From assembly GCF_002994745.2 (NCBI RefSeq), contig NC_037092.1, positions 82,690,824-82,754,823 of the forward strand: a stretch of DNA of 64,000 nucleotides. Direction: 5' to 3'. Below the pieces are notes generated by a model. That model had not been told where the DNA came from. It did no database searches and saw nothing but the letters and a program-made list of their open reading frames with translations. The stretch's first letter is position 1. The number at the start of each line of letters is the position of its first letter. Positions 43,922 through 57,404 of the stretch are shown in pieces. Position numbers and translations under genes: made by a program. Origin of the DNA: Rosa chinensis (lineage: Eukaryota; Streptophyta; Magnoliopsida; Rosales; Rosaceae).

Positions 43922-44313
43922 TAAACTTTTTGTAATGAGCTGCAGCAAATATGTGCCAATTTTTGGTGGGGTGACTCGGCGAATGAGAGAAAAATTCATT
44001 GGAGCTCTTGGATTAATATGTGTGCCCCAAAGGACCGAGGAGGGTTGGGTTTTCGTAATCTTTATGCTTTTAATCTAGCCATGTTGGCCAAACAAGCTTG
44101 GAGAATTATAGAAAATCCAAGCTCACTTGTGGGAAGGCTCTACAAGGCACGGTATTTTCATTCCAAAACTTATTAGGAGGCTTCTTTGGAGGGAGCTCCT
44201 TCTTATTCTTAGAGAAGCATTTTAGCTGCAAGGCAAGTGGTTGAACTAGGCTCAAGATGGCAAGTTGGAAATGGTGCTACAATTGCTATTTGGGAGGACA
44301 GGTGGATGCCTAG
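43922..44313 (+). pseudogene. LINE 2, part before the nested insertion
   Basis: Plant LINE ORF2 region after the RT core: TFCNELQQICANFWWGDS, PKDRGGLGFRNLYAFNLAML and IWEDRWMP, with stops near 44180-44220. The 5' part of the element is missing. The frame is cut at 44313 and continues at 60242 as RPHGFRP, so that WMP|RPHGF is continuous across the joined site. Confidence 0.85.
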
Positions 44314-46163
44314 TGTAGACCCCGTAAAATTCCGAACATCACTTTTTGACGGAATAATTTTTCGTGACATTTGTTTGGTCAAAGAGTTTTGGAAATAGTT
44401 TGGGCTTGGGCCTTGGGTCCAAGAATAGCATAAGGTTAGAGTCCAAAATTTACTTTGGACACCCAACAGACGGATATGCTAGTGAACCTAGCCCAATAAG
44501 TTAGTTGACCTTTGACCCGAACATCTCTCTTGATCTAATAAGGTTCTTGTAGCTCATAATAACATCTTTGCATAATTTTGAAATATACTTGTGTGTGCAT
44601 TTACGATTTCTCGTTTTACTTTATTTCTTAACCATTAGTTGAATTCCTACCCGCCTTACCCGACACTTGCTCGTCAACCATCCCTCCGACTTTATAAAAA
44701 TACTATTTATTTACTCCCTATGTTTTTCAAACTCAAGCAAATTCCGACAAAAATCTACTTTGCCATTTTTCTACCCAAATACAAGCTTGGTGAGGCCCAA
44801 TCCTTATTTGGTCTTGCCAACACCTTAATTTGAGTTTACTTGCATTTACTTATTTTACTTTTATTTTTCCCCATCACTTTGGTTTTTACAACTTCTTGTT
44901 TTTACCCAAATTTATCTGCCCAAGCTAAGCCTTCTCTTTCACACGCAAAGAGCTTTTCATCTTTCCTTGTTCACGTCAGAATTGGGCTGAGAGAAAGGAA
45001 CCTCGTTCAGCTCCTCCCTTCCACGTTGCCAGCATGCATATGGCAACTCCTCCAAGAACATCATCTCAGACCTTCAAAAGGGAGAACCCAGCCCAGAAAA
45101 CGTCATTCACTCTCCTCTTCTTGCCCTTTCTCACTTTGCTGGGCACATCAGTGTATTTGTGTGCCTCGAACTCCTGATTAGGGACCTCCGATTAAAAAAC
45201 TTTCTTCACCAAAGTTGTTCATCTATGTCTCTTCTATCTAATCTCAAAATTTCAGCTCCATTGGAGTTAATTTGAGTCCTATACACCCCTCGAAGTGGAA
45301 GCTGTTCTGAAATGAGCCTGTTCCGGATTTCTGCTTGAATTCCCTCTCTTGCTCCACCCGAATCCCTCACATCTTACTTGAGACTGATACAAACACTTGG
45401 TAAGATTCTGGAACCATCAAGTTCCCCTTTCTTTCTTCAATTTTTAGGCTCCATACGTTCAAAACAACTATTCCACATATTGAGAAGTTTCTATTGCACT
45501 TTGCATGTTCGAGATCGAGCGAACTTCTTGGCCTGCGGCTGGACTCGATCCAATCAGCTCCCTCAGCTCTCTTTCCTGTTGAAATTCTCAAGAGAAACTC
45601 ACCTTTTTTATTAGTCTTTGGTGAGTATCATCTTTTCCATAAAATTCTATATATTTTTGGTTGTTATTATGAATCCTTGAAGATTATGAACTTGTCACTG
45701 CTGTTGTTGGTATCTTGCTACCTTAATTTTGATTTGTCATCCATTCTAATGTCTAGGGATTCTGCTAGGTCATGGCTACACCTTGAGTATTAGAATCGTA
45801 TTTGGTTCAAAGGTTATTTGTTGTTTGTAGCTGTCCAAATATCATGTTTCAATGCATTATGTCATCGAGCTACAACACCTGCCCATATAGTATTAGAAAG
45901 TAACCTGAGCTATAGATCATTAGGAGAATTAGACATGCCTCTTAAGTGTGTTGGATTTGTGCTAGAACATGGTTATTTTGAACATTGAAATCATGCTTGA
46001 TCATAGAGTTTATTTGTGTTATTGTTATCCAAACACCATGTCTTCAAAACATCATATTAGTGAGCTACAAGACCTTCCCCTTATAGTATTGAAGGGTGAC
46101 TGAGACTTTAAGCCTTTAGAAGCTTTAGATACTTTCTATAGGTGTCTTAGAGTCTACTTAACC

Positions 46164-46358
46164 AGTAGAAAAGAATACTTCAATTCAGGGTTAATTTGAT
46201 GATTATATTCATCTCACAATGAGGGTATATATACAAGTACAAAGGAGTAGTCTAACTCTAATAGGAAACAATCTTTCCATAATTACAGGATATCCTAATT
46301 AAATAATATACTAATTAAATAAAATCCTAATTACATACAGATTTACAGCGATTCTACA
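46164..46358 (-). repeat. 3' LTR of copia element 2
   Basis: 195 bp. Relative to the 5' LTR it has an extra 16 bp (AATAATATACTAATTA-like, a local duplication). The polypurine tract CTTGAGGGGGAG (46370-46359) lies directly upstream on the minus strand. Confidence 0.95.
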
Positions 46359-46370
46359 CTCCCCCTCAAG

Positions 46371-46567
46371 TTGGTGCATAGATATCTATCATGCCCAACT
46401 TGTCAACTGAGCTGTCAAATACCTTCCTGGACACTCCTTTAGTAAGAACATCAGCTAATTGCTCCTCTGAGTTTACAAATGGAAAGTGAATAACCTTTAT
46501 GTCAAGATTTTCTTTAATAAAATGACGGTCAACCTCCACATGCTTTGTTCTATCATGCTGAACTGGA
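46371..46567 (-). pseudogene. Copia element 2 RNase H, C-terminal end
   Basis: On the minus strand it encodes PVQHDRTKHVEVDRHFIKEN and SEEQLADVLTKGV, the end of the copia RNase H domain. It continues the frame cut at 51911 (AAIEIAHN) by the CACTA element, joined at the TSD TTA. Confidence 0.9.
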
Positions 46568-46570
46568 TTA

Positions 46571-49500
46571 CACTACTACAAAAATTGAATCAGACGACGG
46601 CTAAAAACCGTCGTCTGATACAGAGGCAAACCGTCGTCTATCGAGGCGCCGTCTGATGAAGATCGATTGTAGGGAACCGTCGTGTGAAGGGCTCGGTAGC
46701 ATGGCACGCAGCATGTCGGCAGCATGCCGGCAGCCTGTCGACAGCATTAGCTGTCGCGTGACTATTCTTCAGACGACGGGCGACTTTAGAAACTGTTGTG
46801 TGATTGCAATTCAGAGGTCGCTTTATTTTATGGCCGTTGTGTGACTTTTATTCAGACGACAGTTTTTCAAAGTATCCATTATCTATTTTACATTCATACG
46901 ACAGTTTTTATTTTTGGGTCATTGTGACTATTGTGCACATACGACAGTTTTTTTGTGGCTATTGTTGTCCTAATAGAATGATTCAATGCATTATATTTGC
47001 TGGATGTGGAATCAAAAATGACCAAATTAATAGTAACTAATCAATATATATATAGAAGAAATTGTTATAATCCACATTATGCACCAAAATGGATTGTACA
47101 AAGATAATCTTTTATCCACAAAAGTAGTGCATCTAATAGTCCTCTCCTATCAAAATACATCCAGAAATTTACTTCAGTGTCTAGCTTTGCAAGCTTTGTT
47201 GTTCTCATGGCCTCATTGGAGTCTAAGGAGCTTGAAGTTTGAGGAGCTCCCAGACTCAACACTCTCAATATCTTCTTGAGTTTCTTCAATAGCATCAAAT
47301 TCAACTTTTCTTTTAGCATGTGCTTTAAGCAACTCAAGGTCCTGTTTGAATGTGCTTCCTTACTGCTCGAATGCCATTCATATACTTCGATTTATCCAAA
47401 GCCTATAAGGGGCAGGAGAGAACAAAAGGAGAAAAATGAGAATTAACGATGGACAAAGTCTCAATTATGTACATATAACATACTAGATATAAAATAATGG
47501 TTGATCACACACATATAAAGGAGAATGCATAATTTGATTAATGGAATTCCCTTAATCTGGACCCCTAAAATGAAATTAAAATAAACGAATTAAGTGCATA
47601 TGAAAATATACCAAGACCTAGCACAAAGTAAGCTTAATATTACCAGCTCCAGGGGGGCATGTCAACAACAAGGTAATCCAGCTCTTCCCTACATAATGAA
47701 ATGAACACAATTAGACACTAAAAGTACCATCTTTTAGCATTGAATTATGTAAGGGCCGCTGAACTTAAATTTTTTAAGTTGTGCTATCGAGATCTTAAAA
47801 AAAAAACTGATGGAGATGGAAGCTTCATTAACATAAGCTTCACAAGAATTTCATTGGCGATACAGTACTTAGCTCATGAAATGGGGATAATGATCAAACA
47901 AATTTGCACAACTTATTTTTGGAAGCATGCCATACCACTCTGTCGTAGTTAGAAGCTGGTCTCTAGACAGGAATTCAAATTAAAAAGATATACCATCATC
48001 AGAAGGTTTAATAACAACAATCAAACCCTACAATTGTAAATTGAAACCATGAAGTTTAGCATGTAGCTCAAAAGAAAAATACCAGCTAAGAAAGCACCAG
48101 ACAAATATGGAAAGTCTACCTTGCAACTAGAAACTGGCACAATATTTAAAATTGTCCGTAACCCTGCTGGAAGTTGCCCAGCATAAAGGGGTTTTGCAGG
48201 TTGTGCTGACACAGTCACATTGACATTCTTGACCCAAGGAAGCTCCTTCACCACCTTATGATTTGACTTTTGCTCAAACTGTAATGCAATTAAAGCTTAT
48301 TATGATTGCTATTTCTTTGAACTGAAGAAAAATTAAATGTTTCTATTTTAGTATTTCTAAATCCTTATTGATTGATTTATTGGACCCCAACTATCTCAAT
48401 AGTCCATTCAATGTTACAAGTAGAAGCTAACAAAGTCATAATTTTTCTCATAAATGATTGAAGGTGAAAATCATGAAGCTAATAGTTACAGCTGCATCTT
48501 TTCATTAGATATAATTCATTCAAAGGACAAGAAAGAAATTGAGATTCATTCACATATACATCAATCAGTAAGCATTTTTTAAGTTCACTTATAAATCAAA
48601 AGTCTACCATATCAAATTATCAAGTATATGCGAGTTCTTGATATAACAATGGTGATTGTGTCAATTACCATGTCCTTTACTAGACGTACTGGAGAAGTGA
48701 GCTCTAACCGAAATGAAACCTCAGATGAAAAATCAATATACCTGGTCAGGACATCTTTTTTAATGTCTGTCATTGAAAATCTTCACATACATGCTCTAAA
48801 TGACCTCTCCCAAAGCCTCATTGATTTGTAGTCTTTCACAAATCCACACGAGACAATGTCTATCCCGAAGTCTGGATCAATGATTTGAGACAATGATTTC
48901 AGCACATCACTCTCAGCTTTCCCATTTGAAATTGCAGCAGCACCAGCTACATTTGACCAAAGGCAATAGGATAACTAAAAAAGCTAATCGCAAAAGAGGC
49001 CATTAACAAATACCAAAAACTACCTGCCAAAATTAACATCTACATCTGGAACGATGAACAACAAGAGTGCTGGTTTATTCACAGATGATGAACTATGAAG
49101 AAGAAATAAGGAACTAGCAGAGAAGTAACAACCAAACTGAAAACTAATATATTGAAGAGTAAACAAGAAATTAAGAACAAAAAATGAGGAATCGGGATTT
49201 TTTTTTTCTCCTAGTCTAGAGAAGAGTTGGAGATAAAGAGTAATTATGAGAAAACAAAATCATCATATCAATCTAGTGTAATAAAACCATCCAAGGAAAA
49301 GTATTACCCAGTATCAAACTCAATTTCTAATATTGTTCAATAATTCAAGGCTTTCTCCAATCTGATTTGATAGAAAATTTTCAATGCTGCCCAAGTTCCA
49401 ATCTTGAATGCTAATGCTTAAATTTTCACAACATAAATAATGCTTCTTTTGTAAAAGTTTCGTTCTTAAATCTCATGGCTTTGACCATATGGAATTCTGA

Positions 49501-51907
49501 ACAATTCCAGTTCATTAAAAAAATCAAAATCACTCTAAAGAAAGGCAATGGGTTCATTCTGGAGCAAATCAAAGACTAACAAAACTGAATTGTGCAATTT
49601 TGGAAACTGGGTTTAATCCAGAAGTAGTTAAAGCTGCTGGGTTTGCTCCAAGAAGGTAGAGAAAGCCTTACCTTCCAAAGAAGTAGCTTTAGTTGTGAAG
49701 GAGCTCAACACAGTGCCTCTTCGTGATATCCATTTATGGTTTTCAAGTTTCTTGTTCAGTAATTCTAGTATACAACCATGAACTGCTGCAGAAGCACAAC
49801 AATTCCAAATTACCCACAAAAATATATTTGGCAGAAACATCAGACAGTTCCAAGATTGACCCAAACCAGCAACAATTCATTATGTTATTCTAGAACTGGT
49901 CTCATCTATAGCTAAATCTGATTAATGAATACAGCAACAGATAACAAACACAATTGATGATGTATGAGAAAGCAGACCTATGCTTCTAAGCAACCAATCA
50001 AATAATTAATGAAACTAATTAGTCAAGCAAATTTCACAAAAACTGAGCAAATGGAACAACAAAAACATATAACAAGAGAAGAATGAACAAACAGACCGCC
50101 ATGAAAAGACAGAGCACTGAGTAAATGCCTATTTGAGGATTTGAGCTGAAACCATTTCTAGAGCGCATCTGGGAGACCCATTTGGGGAAGGTCCTTCTCT
50201 TATGAAATCCTGAATACCCAGAAAGAAAAGCGAATCAAAATTAGTTCTTGAGCCCAAAAAGAAAAAGCGAATCAATATGGTACGCAATCCACATAAATTC
50301 GCGCAGTACCAAATTACAATCAAAGATCAACACAATCGATGAGCATGAGAGAGGAGAGGAGAGACAAATGCCGATAATGGCAACATGGAAATCAGAAATA
50401 ACGGAGAGGTTACCACAGATGCGAAGTATCTCGAGATCTAACTCTAACATAGATTCAATTGGGAACATTTACCTTTTGGGAGAGAATCAGTTGTGATGGG
50501 GTTCTTCGTCATCTATGCTAGGCACCGACTCGATCTTCTTGACCAGTTCATGGGGTCATGAGAGAGGCCACCTTGGATTATGCAAGAGAAAGAGGACTCG
50601 AAGAATTGGAGAAGAGAAGGTTTCCAATCTAGGGCTCTCTGCTGTCTGTTTTGAAGTGAGAGTGATGGGATGAATTCACCATCAATCCTATGAGGCGGAA
50701 ACTGGTTTGGTTGTCGGGGAGAGGAGAGAGGAGAGAGGTCCAAGGTTTCAAAATTATGGATTTGGGGTCTAGGGGTAGAAGATAGAGGAAAAGAGGAGAG
50801 AGGTCTAGGTTTACATCAGAAAACCGCATGATAATTACAACAATATATCGTAACTTGAGAGGACCCAAGTGAAAACAAGATGAATAGCAAAACTGAGTTA
50901 CAGAATCGAAGAGAATCAACAGAAAGAAACGATTTCATACCAGAAATTTGATCTTGTAGCTGGGTGCGACGGGAAAAAGAAACAATTTGGTCTCCACTTG
51001 CCCCTGGGTGCGACGAGAACCAGTCGGAGAGGCTAACAGTGCTTCATTCCAAGGGAATCGACTAGATCTAGAGAGACTAAACTGGCATCATCTCAGTTCA
51101 CCGTTCAATCTCAGTTCACCGACTCAATCTCATTCTCAGAGAGATGAGATTGGTTAGAGAGAAGAATGAGGGTTTGGGAGAGTGAGGTCTAGGCTACTGA
51201 GTGAGGAATTTTGTTTGGCTTTGGGTATGTTGAGATAGAGAGGATTCTGGTTTTGGATTAGGTGTGTCGAGAGTGAGGCCACTAGGCCAGAGCTAGCTAG
51301 GTCTTGTTTTTGGATCTGTCGACAGTGAGGTGAGTCAATTAACATAGAGCAAGGGCTAGCTGTCGAAAGAGGGGTACGTTTTGCTATTATTTAGTTCTTT
51401 TTGTTATGTTTTTTTCTCCAAGTGTTGGGGTTTCAGCCGGATTTGTGAGGCCCTATCAATTTGGACAAGGAATCACACAATGGGTTTACGTAAGAACGTC
51501 TTCTGAATACAACCATTTAAATTTGAGCCTCGTCTCTTATTAATTGGACTTCCCGCCTTGAGGAGCTGGAGAAAGATGGAGGAGGGAAATTTCCCTCCTT
51601 TCTGTCATACATATTTATTAGACGACAGGTTTTTTGTTTATCGTCGTATGACTGACACATGTTGGGGAAAATTTAGGGCTTCAGATAGGTTTGGCACCAC
51701 ATAACTTGGTGGCAAACTTGGCGCTCAAATTTTTTTAGGGTCATACAATGGTTCTGTCCTTATACGTCTTCTGAATTGATTCATAATTCCATATCAGACG
51801 ACGGATTTTCTAAAAACAACGTCTAAAAAAATAAAAATCAATCACACGACGGAAAACTCTAGTGTGTCGTCTGAGTGGCGTCGTCTGATTCAATTTTTCT
51901 AGTAGTG
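46571..51907. mobile_element. CACTA DNA transposon 2 (non-autonomous), with captured HCF101 exons
   Basis: The ends CACTACTACAAAAATTGAAT and (reverse) CACTACTAGAAAAATTGAAT continue with TCAGACGACG. The 30-bp TIRs differ at two sites. TSD TTA (46568-46570, 51908-51910). Subterminal repeats of CAGACGAC(G/A)G in both orientations occur within about 400 bp of each end. 5337 bp, no transposase seen. It carries exons of an HCF101-like gene (47644-48955). Other internal DNA (47080-47400, 49000-51500) holds short exon-like frames I could not assign. The element interrupts copia element 2 RNase H. Confidence 0.93.
47644..48955 (-). pseudogene. HCF101-like: Captured HCF101-like (Fe-S scaffold P-loop NTPase) gene fragment
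   Basis: Exon-like pieces in gene order on the minus strand. About 48955-48805: SDVLKSLSQIIDPDFGIDIV, SCGFVKD, then a one-base loss before INEALGE. About 48720-48669: VSFRLELTSPVRLVKDM. 48278-48120: VVKELPWVKNVNVTVSAQPA, then QLPAGLRTI and VPVSSCK, the lead-in to the Walker A loop. 47688-47644: EELDYLVVDMPPGAG (Walker B region). GT and AG flank the pieces. HCF101 is a plastid protein for [4Fe-4S] assembly. The Walker A exon itself was not found, and frames are broken, so this is a captured fragment. Confidence 0.88.
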
Positions 51908-51910
51908 TTA

Positions 51911-54900
51911 TGTGCAATCTCAATGGCAGCTGTATTATCACAATGCAAATCCATACGCTTTTTAAGCTTGTATCCCAGGTTTTTCAAGACATTACGAATC
52001 CACAACATTTCACAGACTCTATGTGCCATACCTCGGAACTCGGCTTCTGCACTTGATCTGCCAACAACTTTCTGCTTTTTGCTATGCCAAGTGACAAGGT
52101 TCCCTCCAACAAAAGTGAAGTACCCAGATGTAGAACGTCTGTCAGTTTTATCACCAGCCCAATCTGCATCTGTGTACCCAACAACTTCCAATTCATCTTT
52201 TTTCTGAAACAGTAACACTTTACCTGGCGACATCTTTAAGTACTTCAAAATACGAAAGACTGCATCCATATACTCTTCACTAGGACAATGCATAAATTGA
52301 CTAACAACACTTACAGCATAAGCAATATCAGGTTTAGTATGTGAAAGATAAATCAAGCTTCCTACAAGACGTTGATACCTCCCTTTATCAATTGGAACTT
52401 GATCAGGATAGATAGCAAGTCCGTGATTCATCTCAATGGGTGTCTCGATGGGTCTGCAGTCTAGCATCCCAGTTTCAGCAAGTAAATCAAGAACATATTT
52501 CCTCTGTGAAAGTGAAATCCCCTTCTTAGACCTTGCAACTTCAATACCCAAAAAATACTTCAGTTGTCCCAGATCCTCCATTTCAAACTCCTTTGACAAC
52601 TACTTTTGTAATTCATTTATCTCTTTCGGATCATCCCTTGTAACAATCATGTCATCAACATACACAATAAGAGCAGTAATCTTACCACTCTTGTGCTTGA
52701 TGAACAAGGTATGGTCAGAATTGCTCTGTCTGTATCCAAAGGTTTTCATGGACTTTGAAAATCTTCCAAACCAAGCTCTTGGAGACTGCTTCAGGCCATA
52801 CAAAGACTTCTTCAATTTACACACCTCGCCAACGTCACTTGGGTAATTCTTAACACCTGGGGGCACATCCATGTACGCTGCTTCTTCCAAATTCCCATTA
52901 AGAAACACATTCTTCACATCAAACTGGTGCAAGGGCCAATCTTTATTTGCTGTAAGTGAGATTAGAATCCGGACAGTATTAATCTTTGCCACAGGTGCAA
53001 AAGTCTCCTCATAATCAATCCCATAGCGTTGTGTATATCCTTTGGCAACCAACCTCGCCTTGTATCTATTAATAGTTCCATCTACATTAAGCTTCACAGT
53101 AAATACCCAACGACATCCTACAGTCTTCTTTCCAACTGGCATAGGTACTAGCTCCCATGTTGCATTCTTTTGAAGAGCTTCCAATTCTTCATTCATCGCC
53201 TTTATCCATTTTGGATCCGTCAATGCATCCTGCACATTACTAGGAATAGATACAGTAGATAATTGATCAACAACAAGTGGCTATAGGGTATTTAGCTTTG
53301 GCTTTGATATCTGGTTCATATTGTTTCTTAGGAATTCCCTTGGTAACCCTTTGTGATTTCCTAGGTTCGACACTTTCTAACCCAGAAGACTCATTACAGT
53401 TTAGGGGTACCTGAGGTGGATCATTCTGACCGGGATCTTCAGTTGGTGATGCAGAAGGGGAAATATCTTGTGTGTGAGCTTCAGATATGTCTTGATTTTG
53501 ATTCAAACTATCCAAAAAAGTTGTCTCTTCTGTCTCGGAATTCACAACACTCTATTCGGCAGTTACATTTTCTATTTCGGAATTCGTGACACTTCGTTTG
53601 GCAGTCGCTTTCTGTTCGGCAGTCGCATTTTCTGTTTCGGAATTCGCAACACTTCGTTCAGCAGTCGCATTGTCTATTTCGGAATTTACAATGCTCTGTT
53701 CGGCAACTGCATTTTCTGTTTCCGAATTTCTACCTTCAAATCTATCCTCCAAATTTTCCAAGTCTTCAAAGACATCAAAATCAATAATAGAACGAGAACG
53801 AGGATTCCCTTCACAACCTCTCTCCCCCTGAAGGGAAGACTGAGAAGCTCCCCCTAAGTAGTAAGGCTCGGATTCACGAAAAGCAACATCAAGAGAGACA
53901 TGTATAGTGCCAGTAAGAGGATCATAACATCGATAACCCTTCTGGAAGTCAGCATAACCAACAAAGATACACTTACGGGCACGGGGATCAAGCTTGCTGC
54001 GTTGAGGCTTGGGAATATGAACATAGGCTGTGCACCCAAACACCCAAGGCTCTAAATTAGGCATAGAGGGGATGGTCAAAAGTGTATGAAGCTTCTGATG
54101 AGGATTCTGAAACTCAATCACCCGTGAAGGAGTACGGTTGATAAGATATGCTGCTGATTTTACTGCTTCTCCCCAATAGGACCGAGGTACATTCATGCCA
54201 AACAAGGAAGCACAAACAACTTCCATCAATTGCTTGTTCTTCCGTTCTGCTAAACCATTCTGTTGAGGAGTATAAGAATTAGATGTTTGATGACGAATTC
54301 CATGTGACCGGCAAAACTCAATCATAGGGCCATTCACAAACTCTCCACCATTGTCAGACTGAAACACTATAATGGATTTTTGATACTGAGTTGCCACCAT
54401 TTTGTGAAATTATGTAAACATCCCAAATACATCACTCTTATTCTTCAGTTATGATACCCATGTCATGCGAGTACAATCATCAATAAACGTTACATAATAT
54501 CGAGCTCCAGAAAGAGAAGGAATTTTCGCAGGACCCCAGACATCAGAGTGAATTTTCATAAAAGGAACAAGACTTTTATTAAGACTTGGTGAATATGAAA
54601 CACGGTGGCTCTTGGCTAGTTCACAAATGTCACAATGGAAATCCAAATCACTGATAACAGAAAACAAATGAGGTTGCAGCTTTTTAAGATAACTAAAAGA
54701 TAGATGACCTAAACGGCGATGCCATAACCATACAGCTTCCTTCACATTCTCTACCTCAGTGATCTGATTAGCTTGTCCCAAAAGATGCTTCTGGTTCTCT
54801 CCAGTCTCTGTCAGATCTAGGTAGTACAATTTCCCCCTTCTAACACCATAACCAAGGATCCGCCGAGTCAGAATGTCCTGAAACACACAGAAAGACGGAT

Positions 54901-55441
54901 AGAAGGTCACAATACATGCAAGAGCTAAAATAATTTGACCAATAGACAGGAGATTATAAGCTAGTGATGGCACAACTAAGACAGATTCAAGGGTTAATGT
55001 ATCAGATAAAACAATACAACCTTCTCCGGTGACCGGAGTTGGAGTACCATCAGCAGTAGAGACAACAACCTGAGGGGAATGTCTAAGGTTTTTCACAAGA
55101 TTAGGGTCATTGGTCATATGATCAGATGCACCTGTATCAATTATCCATGTATTATTCAAAGTAACCTTACCCTTCATACCTGATTGCGATACATTAGCGG
55201 AGGTATTGTCTAGACGCTCTTCCTCTGTAGTAGCAATGGTGGCCTTGCCCAGATTCTTTCGTGGTTTCTTGGTGAAGTCCTACCAATCAGGGTAACCAAT
55301 CACTTCATAGCACTGCTCTTTGCTATGACCTAGTTCCCCACACACAATGCACTTTCTATTTGCATATGGATTTGGTTTACCCAGAAGACGATGTGAGAAG
55401 CCTGGAGGAGGACCTGGTTTGCGTTGGACAGCCATAACAGA
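51911..55441 (-). pseudogene. Copia element 2 pol (zinc knuckle, protease, integrase, RT, RNase H)
   Basis: Minus-strand pieces. 55441-55280: end of gag with CCHC knuckle CIVCGELGHSKEQC. 55177-54449: protease (WIIDTGASDHM), pre-integrase (WLWHRRLGH) and integrase start. 54400-53552: integrase (VFQSDNGGEF, TPQQNGLAERKN, FGCTAYVHIP). 53235-52600: RT (TVGCRWVF, KARLVAKGYTQ, SLYGLKQSPRAW, LIVYVDDMIV). 52599-51911: RT end and RNase H (VGYTDADWAGD, HCDNTAAIE). Several stops look like CAG or CAA to TAG or TAA, or TGG to TAG (e.g. GYPDW-stop-DF). The frame is then cut by CACTA 2. Confidence 0.92.
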
Positions 55442-55446
55442 GGATT

Positions 55447-57404
55447 TGATGAGCTCGAAATGAGTTCTCAAAATTAACCCTGTTGACAGTTGTTAGTATA
55501 TAGCAAGTAGGGATCGTTCTATCCGGGGATTGAGGGTGCTCCTATCATTTATACGTCAAGAAAAGAATATTAATTATAGAAATACAATATCTACGAAAAT
55601 TACAAAGAATTAAGAGGGGATTTCGAAAGTTTGTGTCTAAATCTAACTACTAAATATTATACAAGTCATCAAACAAATCTGAATCAAAGTAGAAGTAAAT
55701 GAATGGAGGAAGTAGAGATATAATTAACAACCATTAACACATTAAGCAGATTATCAAACATAATTTCGAATCAAACATATCATAGAAAGAAATCAATCAA
55801 GAACAAACCATGAACTCATGCATAAGTTCTTATTACTTCCCTTAATTAGATTAACTAGATGAACGCACCATAATTAACCCTATTAATCATGCAAAGCTAG
55901 TGAGTGATCAATTCCCCAACAAAACACAATTAACGCATTAAGAACATGTGGAAGTTTGATTGATTTAAGCAAAGACGACAAGTTAGAACGCTAATCTTAT
56001 CATGCAAAGCTCATTGTTGATTTACCTAAGGAATTATAGGTTTTCCACTTAGCAATTAAGATCTAGAACGCTAGCATATCTTAATTTGGATGCAATTACA
56101 TGCTTATAATTCTAAGTTGCGCACCAAAGAACATAATCACATAAAAGGTGGGATTGAAGCACAAAATCAACAAACAATTATGACATATATGAAACTGAAA
56201 ATTATAATCTGAAAAGCCTAAAACAAAACATGCTTCATGGTTATTGGAAATCAATCTTTAACATCCAAACTTTAATCTAACAAGAATTCGAAACATCCAA
56301 AATAACAAAACAAAAATCTGTTTTGAATTACAAGAAAAGAAAACCGAAATCAAACTAGAAAAGGACATGGTTACACTTTTTGAAGATCTCAAGAACGCAA
56401 GAAAGCTTCAAAGGTGGTGGAGGCAAGGAGATGTTGATGGAGCTTGATCACTACTTCTTGACTTGAAGAGAGGATGATGAAATTTTGAGAGAGAAAAGGG
56501 GAGGATTGCGTATTTGATTCAGGGTTTGATGATATTTTGAATGAGAGAATGTGTCCAGTGGTTGTTGTTGATGCTCCTATTTATAGGAGGATGGCAACTT
56601 AGTCTCCAAGTCTTCAAGATTGATCCACACAGCATTAGCCAATCAGATAACGCCATGTCAGCTCTACTATGTCATCCAACCAATAAGAAACCTCCAATTT
56701 AGCACCTTGATTTAGGGAGATTATTTTTGAATTAATTGCATAATTATTTTCTGATTTATCTTCTCAATTTCAGCCAAGAATGAATGTGGACATCAAGGAA
56801 TGTATCTGGTTGCACCACATAGCTTCAACCAATGAATTAATGTCACGTCAGCTCTGTCATGTCACTCAACCAATCAGAAAGCTCCAAAATAACTCCATAA
56901 TCTTTCCAAATATATTATTGCTGATTTTCCCAAGATTTAATCTGATTTAATCTCTTAATTTTCGGCCAAAATAATCTTGAGTGAAAATAGGAATGAATCT
57001 GGACTTTTTTTGAACCTTTTCTCCCTTAAATCTCTCCATGGCATCATTATCCTTGATCCTCGCTTGATTTTGGACATTAACTCCATCATCTCCCATGCAA
57101 AAATCAGATTTAATCTCCCATAATATCTCCCATAATATCTTCAATAATATCTTTAAGCCATGTGATCTCCTAATGCCTTCAGGTTTCCTAGCCTCATCAG
57201 GATTCCTACGTTGACTGGGATTCCTAGTTGGACCAGGAAAACTCCATTTCCTCATTTCTGCATCTTTTTAGCTCATTTCCTGCGTTTGAAGTTCATTTCT
57301 ACCTAAATACAACAAAGTAAGTTAGAAATGACATTGTTAAAGGGATAACTAAGTAAAATGTAGGGAAAATGATACTAAAAACATAGAAAATATTACTCCG
57401 ATCA
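55447..57404 (-). mobile_element. Ty3-type (Athila-like) solo LTR in copia element 2 gag
   Basis: 1958 bp with TG...CA ends and a perfect 5-bp duplication GGATT (55442-55446, 57405-57409). On the minus strand it begins TGATCGGAG, has a TATA box (CTATAAATAGG near 56580) and ends with GTTAATTTTGAGAACTC and GAGCTCATCA, like the 3' end of Athila LTRs. No primer site or internal region is present, so it is a solo LTR. The gag frame continues across it (PTES|SVMAVQ). Confidence 0.85.

Noticed and set aside
44840..45181. 113-aa ORF in the solo LTR
   Set aside because: It lies inside an LTR, has no domain and is not matched by any neighbouring frame.
47644..48955. Active HCF101 gene
   Set aside because: No start, Walker A exon or C-terminal part was found, and one exon has lost a base.
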